A stretch of DNA of 64,000 bases, from NCBI GenBank assembly GCA_020054205.1, contig JAGVLS010000024.1, forward strand, positions 1 through 64,000, written 5' to 3'. The DNA comes from Candidatus Obscuribacterales bacterium (GTDB lineage: Bacteria; Cyanobacteriota; Vampirovibrionia; Obscuribacterales; Obscuribacteraceae). Positions within the stretch are counted from its first letter, which is position 1. The number at the start of each line of letters is the position of its first letter. The position numbers and the translations under genes are program-made. This document shows positions 35,468 through 45,000 of the stretch, in pieces. The notes beneath the pieces were generated by a model. That model had not been told where the DNA came from. It did not search any database and saw only the letters and a list, made by a program, of their open reading frames with translations.

Positions 35468-37135
35468 ATGTTTTCAATTGCATCTGATTTTATCGACAAA
35501 GATTCTTTGACAAAATTATTTACTAATGAACAAGCTGGAGCTTTCGTTAGTTTCGAAGGCAGAGTTCGTAATTTCAATGACAATAAAAAAGTTAGTTTGC
35601 TTGAGTATGAAATTTTGAAAGCTGTAGCAATAGAAGAAGGGACACGCATTTTGGCAGAAGCAAAAACAAAATTTGCTTTAATCAATGCTGTTTGCACACA
35701 TAGAGAAGGACAATTAAGCTTAGGCGATCTTGCTGTATGGGTTGGTGTCAGTGCTGTGCATAGGGCTGAAGCATTTGCTGCTTGCCGCTATATAATTGAT
35801 GAAGTAAAACACAGATTGCCAATTTGGAAAAAAGAATTCTATGCTGATGGCACCAGTTCATGGGTAAACTGCCAAAATCATGAAATGGCTCACAGTACTA
35901 ATTCTGGTGGTCCTAGTATTGAATTTAAGCTAAATACAGCACACTCTCACAAATCACCAAACAAAAACATATCTACAAATGCCGAGTTTAAATCATTTGA
36001 ACCAATTGAAATTGAATTAGAAGAACAAAGTCTTTATAGCAAACAAATATGCCTAGAAGAAATTGGTACAGAAGGACAAAACAAGCTAAAAAATTCTCGT
36101 GTTTTAGTCGTTGGCGCTGGTGGTTTAGGCAGCCCAGCTCTTACTTATTTAGCAGCCGCTGGTATTGGCACAATTGGCATTTGTGAATCTGATGTGCTTG
36201 AAATAAGTAATTTAAACAGACAAATTTTATATCAATTTGGTGATTTAGGTAAAAATAAAGTTGATTTAGCAGCAGAACGTCTCAGGCAAATCAATCCATT
36301 CATTGAAATCATAACTCATAAAGACCGATTGTCAGATATCAATGTTCAAAGTTTAGTAAAACAATATGATTTGGTTTTAGACTGCAGTGATAATTTTACA
36401 ACTAAGTTTTTATTAAATGATATTGCATATTTTACACAAGTACCTGTTATACAAGCTAGTATTTATCAATATTCTGGACAGCTAATGCTTTCATTGCCAA
36501 ATAAAAAAGGTCAGTGTCTTAGATGTTTTTGGGCTAAAATTCCAAATGCTAATTGTTTTGCCTCGTGTGTAGATGCTGGCATAATTGGCGCTGTAGCTGG
36601 CATACTAGGAAATATGCAAGCTCTAGAAGCAATAAAACATATACTTGAATTACCGAGTGCAATAAAAGAACATGTTTTATATTTTGATTTAAGTGATTAC
36701 AGTGTAAGAAAAGTCCATTGTTATAAAAATACAAATTGTCCTTTATGTTCAAAAAAACATTCTGACTTTAATTCTTATTGGCAATCACAATCTGCAATAG
36801 ACCAAGAAAATAATATTTTAGAAAAATGGGAAATCAATATTTTAGATTTAGCAGTAAGTGAAATCAAAAAATTTCAATTAATTGATATTCGTGAACCGCA
36901 TGAAATTAAGAATACATTTTTAAAACAATTACTTGGTGTTTCTTGCCAGGAAATACCTTTGAGCAAATTTGATCTGGATAAATTTGCTCTCAACCCTCTA
37001 GATAAATACTTAGTGATTTGTCAAAAAGGTATACGCAGCAAAAAACTTGTACAAGATTTACGCAATAAAGGACTAACAAATGTCTATTCAGTAGAAGGTG
37101 GAATGGACGCTGTGGCAAGGAAATTTATTGCATGA
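35468..37135 (+). CDS. MoaE-MoeB-rhodanese triple fusion
   Basis: 555 residues, one frame without interruption. Residues about 1-135 are MoaE, the large subunit of molybdopterin synthase (AFVSFEGRVR, AVCTHREGQLSLGD, HRAEAFAACRYIIDEVKHRLPIWKKE). A polar linker follows. About 185-435 is a MoeB/ThiF-type E1 enzyme with the nucleotide loop VVGAGGLGSP (about 214-223), SNLNRQILY and zinc cysteines in CLRC and CPLC. About 455-555 is a rhodanese domain with the active cysteine in VICQKGIRS (about Cys518). So one protein may adenylate MoaD, load sulfur onto it and use it to make molybdopterin. MoeB-rhodanese fusions are common; MoaE fused to them is unusual. Gene ends overlap moaA by four bases. Confidence 0.92.
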   Translation: MFSIASDFIDKDSLTKLFTNEQAGAFVSFEGRVRNFNDNKKVSLLEYEILKAVAIEEGTRILAEAKTKFALINAVCTHREGQLSLGDLAVWVGVSAVHRAEAFAACRYIIDEVKHRLPIWKKEFYADGTSSWVNCQNHEMAHSTNSGGPSIEFKLNTAHSHKSPNKNISTNAEFKSFEPIEIELEEQSLYSKQICLEEIGTEGQNKLKNSRVLVVGAGGLGSPALTYLAAAGIGTIGICESDVLEISNLNRQILYQFGDLGKNKVDLAAERLRQINPFIEIITHKDRLSDINVQSLVKQYDLVLDCSDNFTTKFLLNDIAYFTQVPVIQASIYQYSGQLMLSLPNKKGQCLRCFWAKIPNANCFASCVDAGIIGAVAGILGNMQALEAIKHILELPSAIKEHVLYFDLSDYSVRKVHCYKNTNCPLCSKKHSDFNSYWQSQSAIDQENNILEKWEINILDLAVSEIKKFQLIDIREPHEIKNTFLKQLLGVSCQEIPLSKFDLDKFALNPLDKYLVICQKGIRSKKLVQDLRNKGLTNVYSVEGGMDAVARKFIA

Positions 37136-38115
37136 ACCAATTAATAGATAGCTTTGGCAGAATTCATACATATCTGCGCATATCAGTAACAGACAGGTGT
37201 AATTTACGCTGCACTTATTGCATGCCAGCTGAAGGCATTGCTTTAAAGCGTAAGGATGAAATTTTAACTTACGAAGAAATTTATCGCATAGCAAAAGCAT
37301 TTGTTGAGATGGGTATTAACAAAATTCGCTTAACTGGCGGCGAGCCTTTAGTAAGAAAAGATCTTGAAGTGCTGGTAGAAAAGCTTAAGTCATTACCAGG
37401 ACTTGACGTATTAGCTATGACCACCAATGCTGTCTTGCTCAAAGACAAAGTATCAATACTAAAAAAATTAGGCTTGAATGCTTTAAATATCAGTATTGAT
37501 TCATTACAAAAAGAACGTTTTAAAGAAATTACACTGCGCGATGATTTAGATAATGTTTTAGAAGCAATTGATATGGCTGTCAAAGCTAATTTTGATTCTT
37601 TAAAGTTAAACGTAGTAATTATTGCCCATAAAAATGACAATGAAATTTTAGATTTTATAGAATTTGTTAAAAACAAATCTATCAATGTTCGTTTTATTGA
37701 ATACATGCCATTTAAAGATAATCAATGGGATGCTTCATCTGTTTATTCATATGCCCAAATGAAAAAAATCATTGAAACAGGTTATCAGCTTGCACCTTTA
37801 CCAATTAATAAAGGTGATGTAGCTAAAGACTTTCAGTTAGTTAATTATCCAGCCACTGTCAGCTTTATTACTTCCATGACAGATAGTTTTTGTAGCTCGT
37901 GCAATAGACTCAGACTAATGGCAGATGGTTCAATAAAATCATGTTTGTTTTATGCTCCAGAAATGAATTTAAGAGATGAGCTTCGCTCAGGTATTTCTGA
38001 TCATGAACTTAAACAATTATTTTTATCTGTTGTAAAACAAAAGCCAGAAGCACATCCGCCCATGGAAGAATTAGCAAAATTAGATAATAGGGCTATGGTA
38101 GAAATAGGTGGCTAG
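37132..38115 (+). CDS. moaA: GTP 3',8-cyclase MoaA (radical SAM)
   Basis: 327 residues, overlapping the upstream fusion gene by ATGA. It carries out the first step of molybdenum cofactor synthesis, converting GTP to cyclic intermediate with MoaC. The SAM-binding iron-sulfur cluster motif is CNLRCTYC (about 22-29), preceded by YLRISVTDR; RLTGGEPLVRKD follows. The C-terminal second cluster has cysteines in FCSSCNRLRL and SCLF, and the protein ends in Gly-Gly, which normally inserts into the active site. MoaC is not found in the window and must be encoded elsewhere. Confidence 0.96.
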   Translation: MNQLIDSFGRIHTYLRISVTDRCNLRCTYCMPAEGIALKRKDEILTYEEIYRIAKAFVEMGINKIRLTGGEPLVRKDLEVLVEKLKSLPGLDVLAMTTNAVLLKDKVSILKKLGLNALNISIDSLQKERFKEITLRDDLDNVLEAIDMAVKANFDSLKLNVVIIAHKNDNEILDFIEFVKNKSINVRFIEYMPFKDNQWDASSVYSYAQMKKIIETGYQLAPLPINKGDVAKDFQLVNYPATVSFITSMTDSFCSSCNRLRLMADGSIKSCLFYAPEMNLRDELRSGISDHELKQLFLSVVKQKPEAHPPMEELAKLDNRAMVEIGG

Positions 38116-38118
38116 AAA

Positions 38119-40197
38119 TTGGCTAAAGAAGAAATTAACGAAAAACAGAATGAAAAGCAAAAAAAGCTTATATCTTCTGATATTGAGTTAAATCAGTCTG
38201 ATTTGCCAGCTCCAGACAATGATCTGCCTAAAGATAAAAAAGCTGAAACAGCTGCTAACACATTTGAATACGCCAGCATATGGCGCAGAATAGTAGCATC
38301 ATTAATAGATGCCATTATTCTGGTACCCATGGTTTTATTTACCATCGTTGTCATAGGAAGTGTATTAACTGGATCTAGCATAATTGATATATTGCAAATC
38401 CCATTTGCTGCATTCGAGTACGAAACTATATGGAGATTTGTTTTGTTTCTATGCATACCAATAATGTTAGTCAAAATATTTTCTTTATTTTTTCTCTGTG
38501 CCTTAACCTTGTTCGTACCTGTTTGGCCAATTGCTCATACTTTTTTTCCTAATGTTGATAATAATGCGGTTGGGGCTTTGGTGATATTCTATTTCTTTCT
38601 TATATTCCTAGTTTATATTTTAGATTGCATATATCAAATTGCATGTGATGCTTGTTTTGACGGCACTCTAGGCAAAAAACTAGTTGGCATTAAAATTGTA
38701 GATAAATCCGGTAAGAAAATAACAATTATTCGCTCTTTTAATAAATATGCGCTTAAAACTTTATTTGCACCAATTTTAGGAGTAATAATTAGCTTATTTA
38801 CTATTACTCGCTCGAAAAAAAAACAAGCTTTACATGATATGTTTTCAGGTTGTTTTGTAATTCGTGCTGAAGCTAAGAAAACAAGTTTAGCTAAACCAAC
38901 AAAAAAAGTATCGGGTAAATTTAGACTTGGTAAAAGATATATTGCAAGCTTTTTTATTATTGCCATTTTCGCTACAACAATTTGCCTTAGCCCTAATGCC
39001 ATAGATGAATACTCAGCAAATGCAAGTGTATGGTTTATCAAAAGTACATTTGGTTCTGATAGTAGCCAGTATTTAGCTAGTCTTTTAGATTTAACAAAAA
39101 CATATATCAATCACCATAATACAGATCCACTCTATAAAAATACAAAAGAAATCATATTGTTTTTGCAAAAACACCCAGAACATATTGACGAAAATGTTGT
39201 AAAAGTATTGATTGACTCATATCTTAATTTTTCACATAAAGATGACGGACAATGTGAACAATCAAAAGATTTAGGAAAAGCGTTAATGCCAATTTTGGCA
39301 AAGTACAATACTACAATTTTATCATCACTTAAAAAAGATCCAGAAAATGTAAGCGAAAAGAAAATGGAAATTGCATACTATACAACCACTTTTTATTATG
39401 ATTACAGTAATTTTTTTTGTGATTATAAAGAAGCTATGGCTACTTATCAATCATTTTTAGAAGCACTTGCTTACAAGCCAAACAATAACTATCCATATAT
39501 ACAATTTAAATGTTTATGCTTTTTAGGACAAGCAAAAATGAAATTAGAAGATTTTGCTTCAGCTGCAAAATGTTGGCAACAAGCTGATAATTTGACCTGG
39601 AAAACAAATTACACTATAAACATTTCTGCCAATAGCGATTACGAAAGACTGCCCAGAGATTATTCACCTGCACAGATATTGCAATATTTAGGAAATTGTT
39701 ATAACAAAATTGGGGAATATAAAAAAGCAGAAATTGTTTTAGAAAAATGTAAAGAAATTGATAGCGGCAATTCTGCTACGACAAATTTGCCTGACATAGA
39801 AATTGTTATTGAATTAGCCCAGACTTATATGTACTTAGGTAAATATGATAAAGCGGAAGCTCTACTTAAAAATGGTGCTAGATTTAGTGACCCGGGCGTA
39901 CTCTCACATGCATTAGGTAATTTATACAGCAAAACAAAAAAATATGATCTGGCTGACAAAGCATATTCAAAAGCGATAGAATCATGGCAAAAGTATTATT
40001 CTCAAGAAAAGCAACAAAAAATTTATAGTATAGGCGATCCAGAACTTTATAATGATTATGCTAAATTATTGAAAAAAATCAATCAGCCTTTAAAAGCAAT
40101 TGAAATGGAGCAAAAATATAAAGAAGTAAAACAAAAAACTCAAGTATCAGTTTGGCCGGTAAATACAGAACCTTTAGGTATGGGTCCTTACTTATGA
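38119..40197 (+). CDS. RDD membrane domain fused to TPR array
   Basis: 692 residues, TTG start three bases after the moaA stop. A charged N-terminus (about 1-50) is followed by an RDD domain (about 52-250: EYASIWRRIVASLIDAIILVP, and the GTLGKKLVGIKIVDKSGKK loop) with several membrane segments, then a further helix (about 275-292) and a soluble part of about 390 residues. The latter contains TPR helical pairs such as IGEYKKAEIVLEKCKEI and YLGKYDKAEALLKNGA. It is the odd member of the Moco operon: it sits between moaA and moeA and overlaps moeA by four bases. No molybdenum role is known for RDD-TPR proteins. It may be a substrate-capture membrane protein or a hitch-hiker. Confidence 0.8.
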   Translation: MAKEEINEKQNEKQKKLISSDIELNQSDLPAPDNDLPKDKKAETAANTFEYASIWRRIVASLIDAIILVPMVLFTIVVIGSVLTGSSIIDILQIPFAAFEYETIWRFVLFLCIPIMLVKIFSLFFLCALTLFVPVWPIAHTFFPNVDNNAVGALVIFYFFLIFLVYILDCIYQIACDACFDGTLGKKLVGIKIVDKSGKKITIIRSFNKYALKTLFAPILGVIISLFTITRSKKKQALHDMFSGCFVIRAEAKKTSLAKPTKKVSGKFRLGKRYIASFFIIAIFATTICLSPNAIDEYSANASVWFIKSTFGSDSSQYLASLLDLTKTYINHHNTDPLYKNTKEIILFLQKHPEHIDENVVKVLIDSYLNFSHKDDGQCEQSKDLGKALMPILAKYNTTILSSLKKDPENVSEKKMEIAYYTTTFYYDYSNFFCDYKEAMATYQSFLEALAYKPNNNYPYIQFKCLCFLGQAKMKLEDFASAAKCWQQADNLTWKTNYTINISANSDYERLPRDYSPAQILQYLGNCYNKIGEYKKAEIVLEKCKEIDSGNSATTNLPDIEIVIELAQTYMYLGKYDKAEALLKNGARFSDPGVLSHALGNLYSKTKKYDLADKAYSKAIESWQKYYSQEKQQKIYSIGDPELYNDYAKLLKKINQPLKAIEMEQKYKEVKQKTQVSVWPVNTEPLGMGPYL

Positions 40198-41438
40198 TAT
40201 CGTACAGCGAAGCAAAGCTAATTATTTTAGAGACAGTAAAAACATTGGGCACGAAATCAATTTTGCTCAAAGATGCACTCAATTATGTTTTAGCAGAACA
40301 TATAAAAGCACCTTTTGATTTGCCCTTATTTGATAATTCATCTGTAGATGGTTATGGGGTAAAAATAGCTGATGTTTCACAAGCAGCAAAAAACAAACCT
40401 GTAAATTTACCCTTGCAAGACATTATTCGGGCAGGTAATCACAATAATATTTATCTCAATAGCGGATGCACAGTTAAAATTCTTACCGGTGCCAAAGTTC
40501 CAAAATCAGTAGACGCTATAGTGATGCGTGAATATTGTGATGAAAAACAAAGTGTGATATCAATTGCTTATTCTCCTAAATATGGTGAAAATATTCGTAG
40601 ACAGTCTGAGGAGTTAAAAAAAGGCAAATCCATACTTGAAAGTGGCACACTAATAACACCTGCTGTAATTGGACTTTTGGCAACATTAGGCATTAATAAA
40701 ATTTCTGTTTATAAAAAACCTAAAATTGCTATTGTTACTACTGGCGATGAATTATTGAAACCAGGTAGAGGTATTGCACCTGGAAAAATATACGACTCAA
40801 ATTCTTTTGCTCTTCTGTCAGCAATTAATTTATTAGGAATTGTTGATTGCATGCATTATCACGCTAAAGAAAATAAAAGTCATACTCATAAAATATTGGC
40901 AGCAGCAGCAAAATATGCAGATGTGATTATTTCTGCCGGTGGAGTATCAGTTGGTGATTATGATTTTGTAAAAGATGTTTCTGAAGAATTAGGCTTTGAA
41001 ACTTTAATCTGGAAAATAGCAATTAAACCCGGTAAGCCCGTTTATTTTGGCAGGAAACAATTAAATAATAAAGGCAAAATATTTTTTGGATTGCCTGGCA
41101 ATCCAGTATCATCTCTTATTACATATCATCAGTTAGTAAAACCAGCTCTACAAAAAATTATTGGACTAAAAGAAGAAGATATTAGAGAACAAAGTAAAAT
41201 ATTTACAGCAAAATTAACTAAAGCCATTGCCAAAAAGCCTGGGCGAATGGAATTTGTTCGCGGTAGATTAATGGTTGAAAAAGGAGAATTAAAAGTAAGT
41301 CCAACCATAGGACAGGAATCTCATATGTTGAGTGGTCTTAGCAATGCCAATTGTCTTATTCATTTCCCTCTCGACAAAGAGAAATTAAATGTTCATGATT
41401 TAGTTGATATTGAACTTATTCAATGGGCAAATAATTAA
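40194..41438 (+). CDS. moeA: molybdopterin molybdenumtransferase MoeA
   Basis: 414 residues from an ATG at 40194 in an ATGA overlap with the RDD-TPR gene; the frame is open 14 codons further upstream but that segment does not resemble the family. MoeA inserts molybdenum into adenylylated molybdopterin. Motifs are LPLFDNSSVDGYGV at the N-terminus, GAKVPKSVDAIVMRE, IVTTGDELLKPG, GKIYDSNSFALLSAI, SAGGVSVGDYDFVKDV and FFGLPGNPVSSLITY. The last gene of a run moaD, moaE-moeB, moaA, rdd-tpr, moeA. It converges with ridA and overlaps it by four bases. Confidence 0.95.
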   Translation: MISYSEAKLIILETVKTLGTKSILLKDALNYVLAEHIKAPFDLPLFDNSSVDGYGVKIADVSQAAKNKPVNLPLQDIIRAGNHNNIYLNSGCTVKILTGAKVPKSVDAIVMREYCDEKQSVISIAYSPKYGENIRRQSEELKKGKSILESGTLITPAVIGLLATLGINKISVYKKPKIAIVTTGDELLKPGRGIAPGKIYDSNSFALLSAINLLGIVDCMHYHAKENKSHTHKILAAAAKYADVIISAGGVSVGDYDFVKDVSEELGFETLIWKIAIKPGKPVYFGRKQLNNKGKIFFGLPGNPVSSLITYHQLVKPALQKIIGLKEEDIREQSKIFTAKLTKAIAKKPGRMEFVRGRLMVEKGELKVSPTIGQESHMLSGLSNANCLIHFPLDKEKLNVHDLVDIELIQWANN

Positions 41439-41830
41439 TTTTCCAAATAAGCATCTGCTTCTATTTCAACTAATATATCAGGATGAATAAATCGCACTAC
41501 TTCTATCATAGATGTAGCAGGGCGAATTTCCGAAAAATATTCAGCATGAGCTCTACCAATTTCTGACCAAAAATCAATATTAGACACATAAATGCGAGTA
41601 CGAATAATGTCTTTTAGATTTGCTCCAACCTGTTTTAAGGCTGCCTCAATATTTTTAATGACTTGTATTGTTTGTTGATAAGGCTCATTAATTTCATAAC
41701 CAATTAATTCGCCTTTTTCATTTGTGGCTGTAGTACCAGAAACACTAATAAATGGTCCGCTTTTTACTGCACGAGAATAACCAACTAAAGGCTCCCATTT
41801 TGTATTTGATGAAATATTGATTCTAGTCAT
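41435..41830 (-). CDS. RidA/YjgF-family imine deaminase
   Basis: 131 residues, a single RidA domain. RidA proteins deaminate reactive enamine/imine intermediates made by PLP enzymes. Family signs are WEPLVGYSRAVKSGPFISVSGTTA, QTIQVIKNIEAALKQVGANLKDIIRTRIYVSN and PATSMIEVVRFIHPDILVEIEADAY. The family's arginine that binds the substrate carboxylate is likely the one in IIRTRIYV. This is nearer the Rid2-7 type groups than archetypal RidA, by the ending. It is a single convergent gene, overlapping moeA by four bases. Confidence 0.88.
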   Translation of the reverse strand: MTRINISSNTKWEPLVGYSRAVKSGPFISVSGTTATNEKGELIGYEINEPYQQTIQVIKNIEAALKQVGANLKDIIRTRIYVSNIDFWSEIGRAHAEYFSEIRPATSMIEVVRFIHPDILVEIEADAYLEN

Positions 41831-42005
41831 GCCTTTTTCCAGATTAAATTGAAGATTAAACGATAAACAAAAGCATTATGGCAGTAAAAAGACTGTAAAA
41901 AAGCATCCTTTTTCTTTTTCTCTATACATTTACACCTTGACTTCTTATCTAATATGTAGACACTGGGTATATACGAGGAAGAGTATTTATTAAATATATG
42001 ATTTT

Positions 42006-45000
42006 ATGGAAACAGGGCCAGATATAAAAAAACCAGAAGAAGAAGAAGAAGAACCAGAAGTTGAAACTCAAGTTCCAGCTGGCGATAGCAATGGTACAGA
42101 TAATCCAGCTGAAAGTTCTGATGCTAATAACTCACCCCCTGAATTCAATTTGTTAGGACAAAATGGGGATGGCAGTAATTTACCTACCCTAACCGATACA
42201 GCTAGTGCTTATCTGCCGCAATTAACTATTGGCGACGAAAGCGATAATGCTCCTCAAACTATACAAGAAGCTTTAGCTAATAAAGAATTTGTATCGGATA
42301 TGGCTAAGCTTACAGCTGGTTCTCTTGTAATTGCGGGAGGATTTACTGCCTGGGCTTTTCGTGCTGAAATAAAAGAGGCATTAGAAAGAGCTTTTGCTAG
42401 AAATACACCAAATAATAATTTGCTTGCTGCACCAAGAGATTGCACTATCATCGGTGATCAAGTTTTAGAAAATGGAGAAAAAATTGAAATAGCCAAAGAT
42501 GCTGGCATTGAAAAAAAAGGCAGAGAATATCACGTAAAAGCAAATTCTTCATCTGAAGCTAGTGCACTTTTACGACGGGGCGCAGATGGTAATTATTTAC
42601 AAGTTTTAGAAGGCAATACTGTCTATGTAAAAAGTGAAGACGGCAATATTAAAGAAATTCACTATGATCCAGCCAATCCAAATGCTGAAGTAAAATTAGA
42701 AGCTGGTGAATCTATATCTACCGGTCACAATTTTATTGATATTCATGAAAAAACCTTTGCACCAAATACTATTTTGGCTCTCAATCCAAATGATGCTTAC
42801 TTAAAGTTAAGTGCTGATCCTTTTAGAACATATGAATTGCGTGTTGATCATCGTGGTAATGCTGCGCAATTTGTTGAAAAAGGCTCACTAGCCTCTACTG
42901 AGGGGAATTTGGGTCGAATAAATGTTGAATTTGGTGTGGATAAAAATGGGCTATATGTTTTAGATACTAACAAAACAAAAATTCCCAGTCAGACACCTGA
43001 TGGAATAACTGAAGGTGTGTATGTAAACAACAAAGCATTAAAGCCAGGAGAAAAACATTATCTAGATCCAACTAAAGACACTATTGATATTGTCCGAGAT
43101 ATGAACAAGTTTATGATAGCGGGCGATATGCAAGATACTGGCAGACAGCCAAAAATGACTACAATTGAGCTATCCGTTGCAAATACCGATAAGCAAGCAT
43201 TAGCCCGTGCTGCCAACACTGAGCCTACAGATAAGCCTCATACAATTAGAATAATAGAGCCTGCTAATTCTCGTCAGGCACCGTTTGCTAATATTGAAGC
43301 AATTCGCAATACTGGCTGGGCAATTGGCACAGATGGAAAGATTTATGGTATCGGAAGAGTACCTCAACCAGTGACAATTGCTGGAACGCTCGGCATAAAC
43401 CCGGATGGCACAGCCTGTGTTTCTGCTTTGAAAGGATATACTCTTGCTGTGGAAAGACCAAGTGGCTTTAGTTCAATCACATTCGATAATGGTCATGTGC
43501 CTATTGGACCTAATGATACAGTACGCCTGCTTGGTACTGCCCAAGATATTCCATTTAAAGTTTCTGAACAAGTAGTATCTAGTTTATCTATTCAGCTAGG
43601 TAGTACTAAAATTGAGCTTGCGCCAGGAGAAAAGGTTTATATTGGGCGTAATTCTCCAGGTCAAATTGTAGAAGAAGCATCAGATGGAAATCGTAAATAT
43701 TTAATTGATAATGAACAGGTAAGTAGAGATCATGCTACATTATGGACTGATGAAAAAACTGGCAAAATATATTTAAGTGATAATAATTCCAAAAATGGAA
43801 CCTATGTTAATGGCAGGAGATTAAAACCTGGTGAAGAAGTATTACTAACAAGTGATTCTAAAGTAAGCTTTGGCAATAAAAATTATGATAGTCGGCATAC
43901 ATCACGTTTAGACTTAACTCCAAACGGAGTAAATGAGGTTGTTAAAACAAGACATTCATACTTTGAAGCACAAACATTGCAAGCAGCAGCAATTCCTGAA
44001 TCATCTATATCAGGCTCGGGGTCGGGTGCAGAGTCAGCAGAACCTGCTCAAGACCCTTGGCCCAAACCCTCGGTGGTAGGCGATGTTCGCCCTCCTAGGA
44101 GTTTAACTGGTGTTGTTTATGTAGGACAGAATGCAGACGGAAAACCAATGTTTATTTCCGGAGACATAGAAGGACCAAGAGAAATTATTTCTCTAACAGC
44201 CGAACAATTATCTCAACTAAAATCTGGCAATTCACCATATCAAGCAATAAATTATTCAGATAATGCAATCGGCCATTTAGCAAGTGAATACAGAGCACAA
44301 CCATACTATACGGATACACGCGATGCGGGCACATGGGGCTCTGGACGTAATTATATTTTAGTAGAAGGAACAGATGGCGCATATTTAGCACGAGATCATC
44401 AATTATTTGTTGCCAATACTGATGCAGCTAGAGCATATGTGTCCAATTTACAAAAAAGAGCAAATGTTAACTCTCCTATCGAAGAAGCGGATGCTGCCAG
44501 TGAAGTAGAAGAAGCAGCAAATATTGAAAAAACCAAAATAGGTGGGTTAACAGAGGCTGATTTAGTTGGAATTTATAATCATATAAAAAATATATCTGAG
44601 CCTATTGACGGAAATACAGCCAATCCTGAAGTAGCAAGGGCTATTTATCAATACTTAGAACATGGTGATCCTTATCATGCCAATCGAACTAATGGCAATC
44701 AACCACACAGCGAAGCTAAAGCAACACAAATCAATCAAGTATTAGCATTATATTCGAGCAAGAATAATAGTGCTGAAGCCATTGCTTTAAGAGCAGCTCT
44801 TCACGAAGGACTAAATCAAAAAATGCCTGGGGCTGCTAATTTGAACCACGAAAGAGATGCTAGAAGTGATAAAACAAAAACACAAGTTGAAATTAGAGGA
44901 CATCAAGTCTGGCTATTTGATCCTAAATCTGGCGAAAGAATAAAAATGCCAGAGTCAATAAGTGCCCATATATTAGAAGAATTGCATATACAAGAAGCTA

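Noticed and set aside
41886-41913. AAAAAG...AAAAAA...CAT..TTTTT similarity with 47446-47474, possible shared regulatory element
   Set aside because: Likely an A/T-run coincidence; the 47433-47474 copy is better explained as a terminator and the other has only a 4-bp stem.
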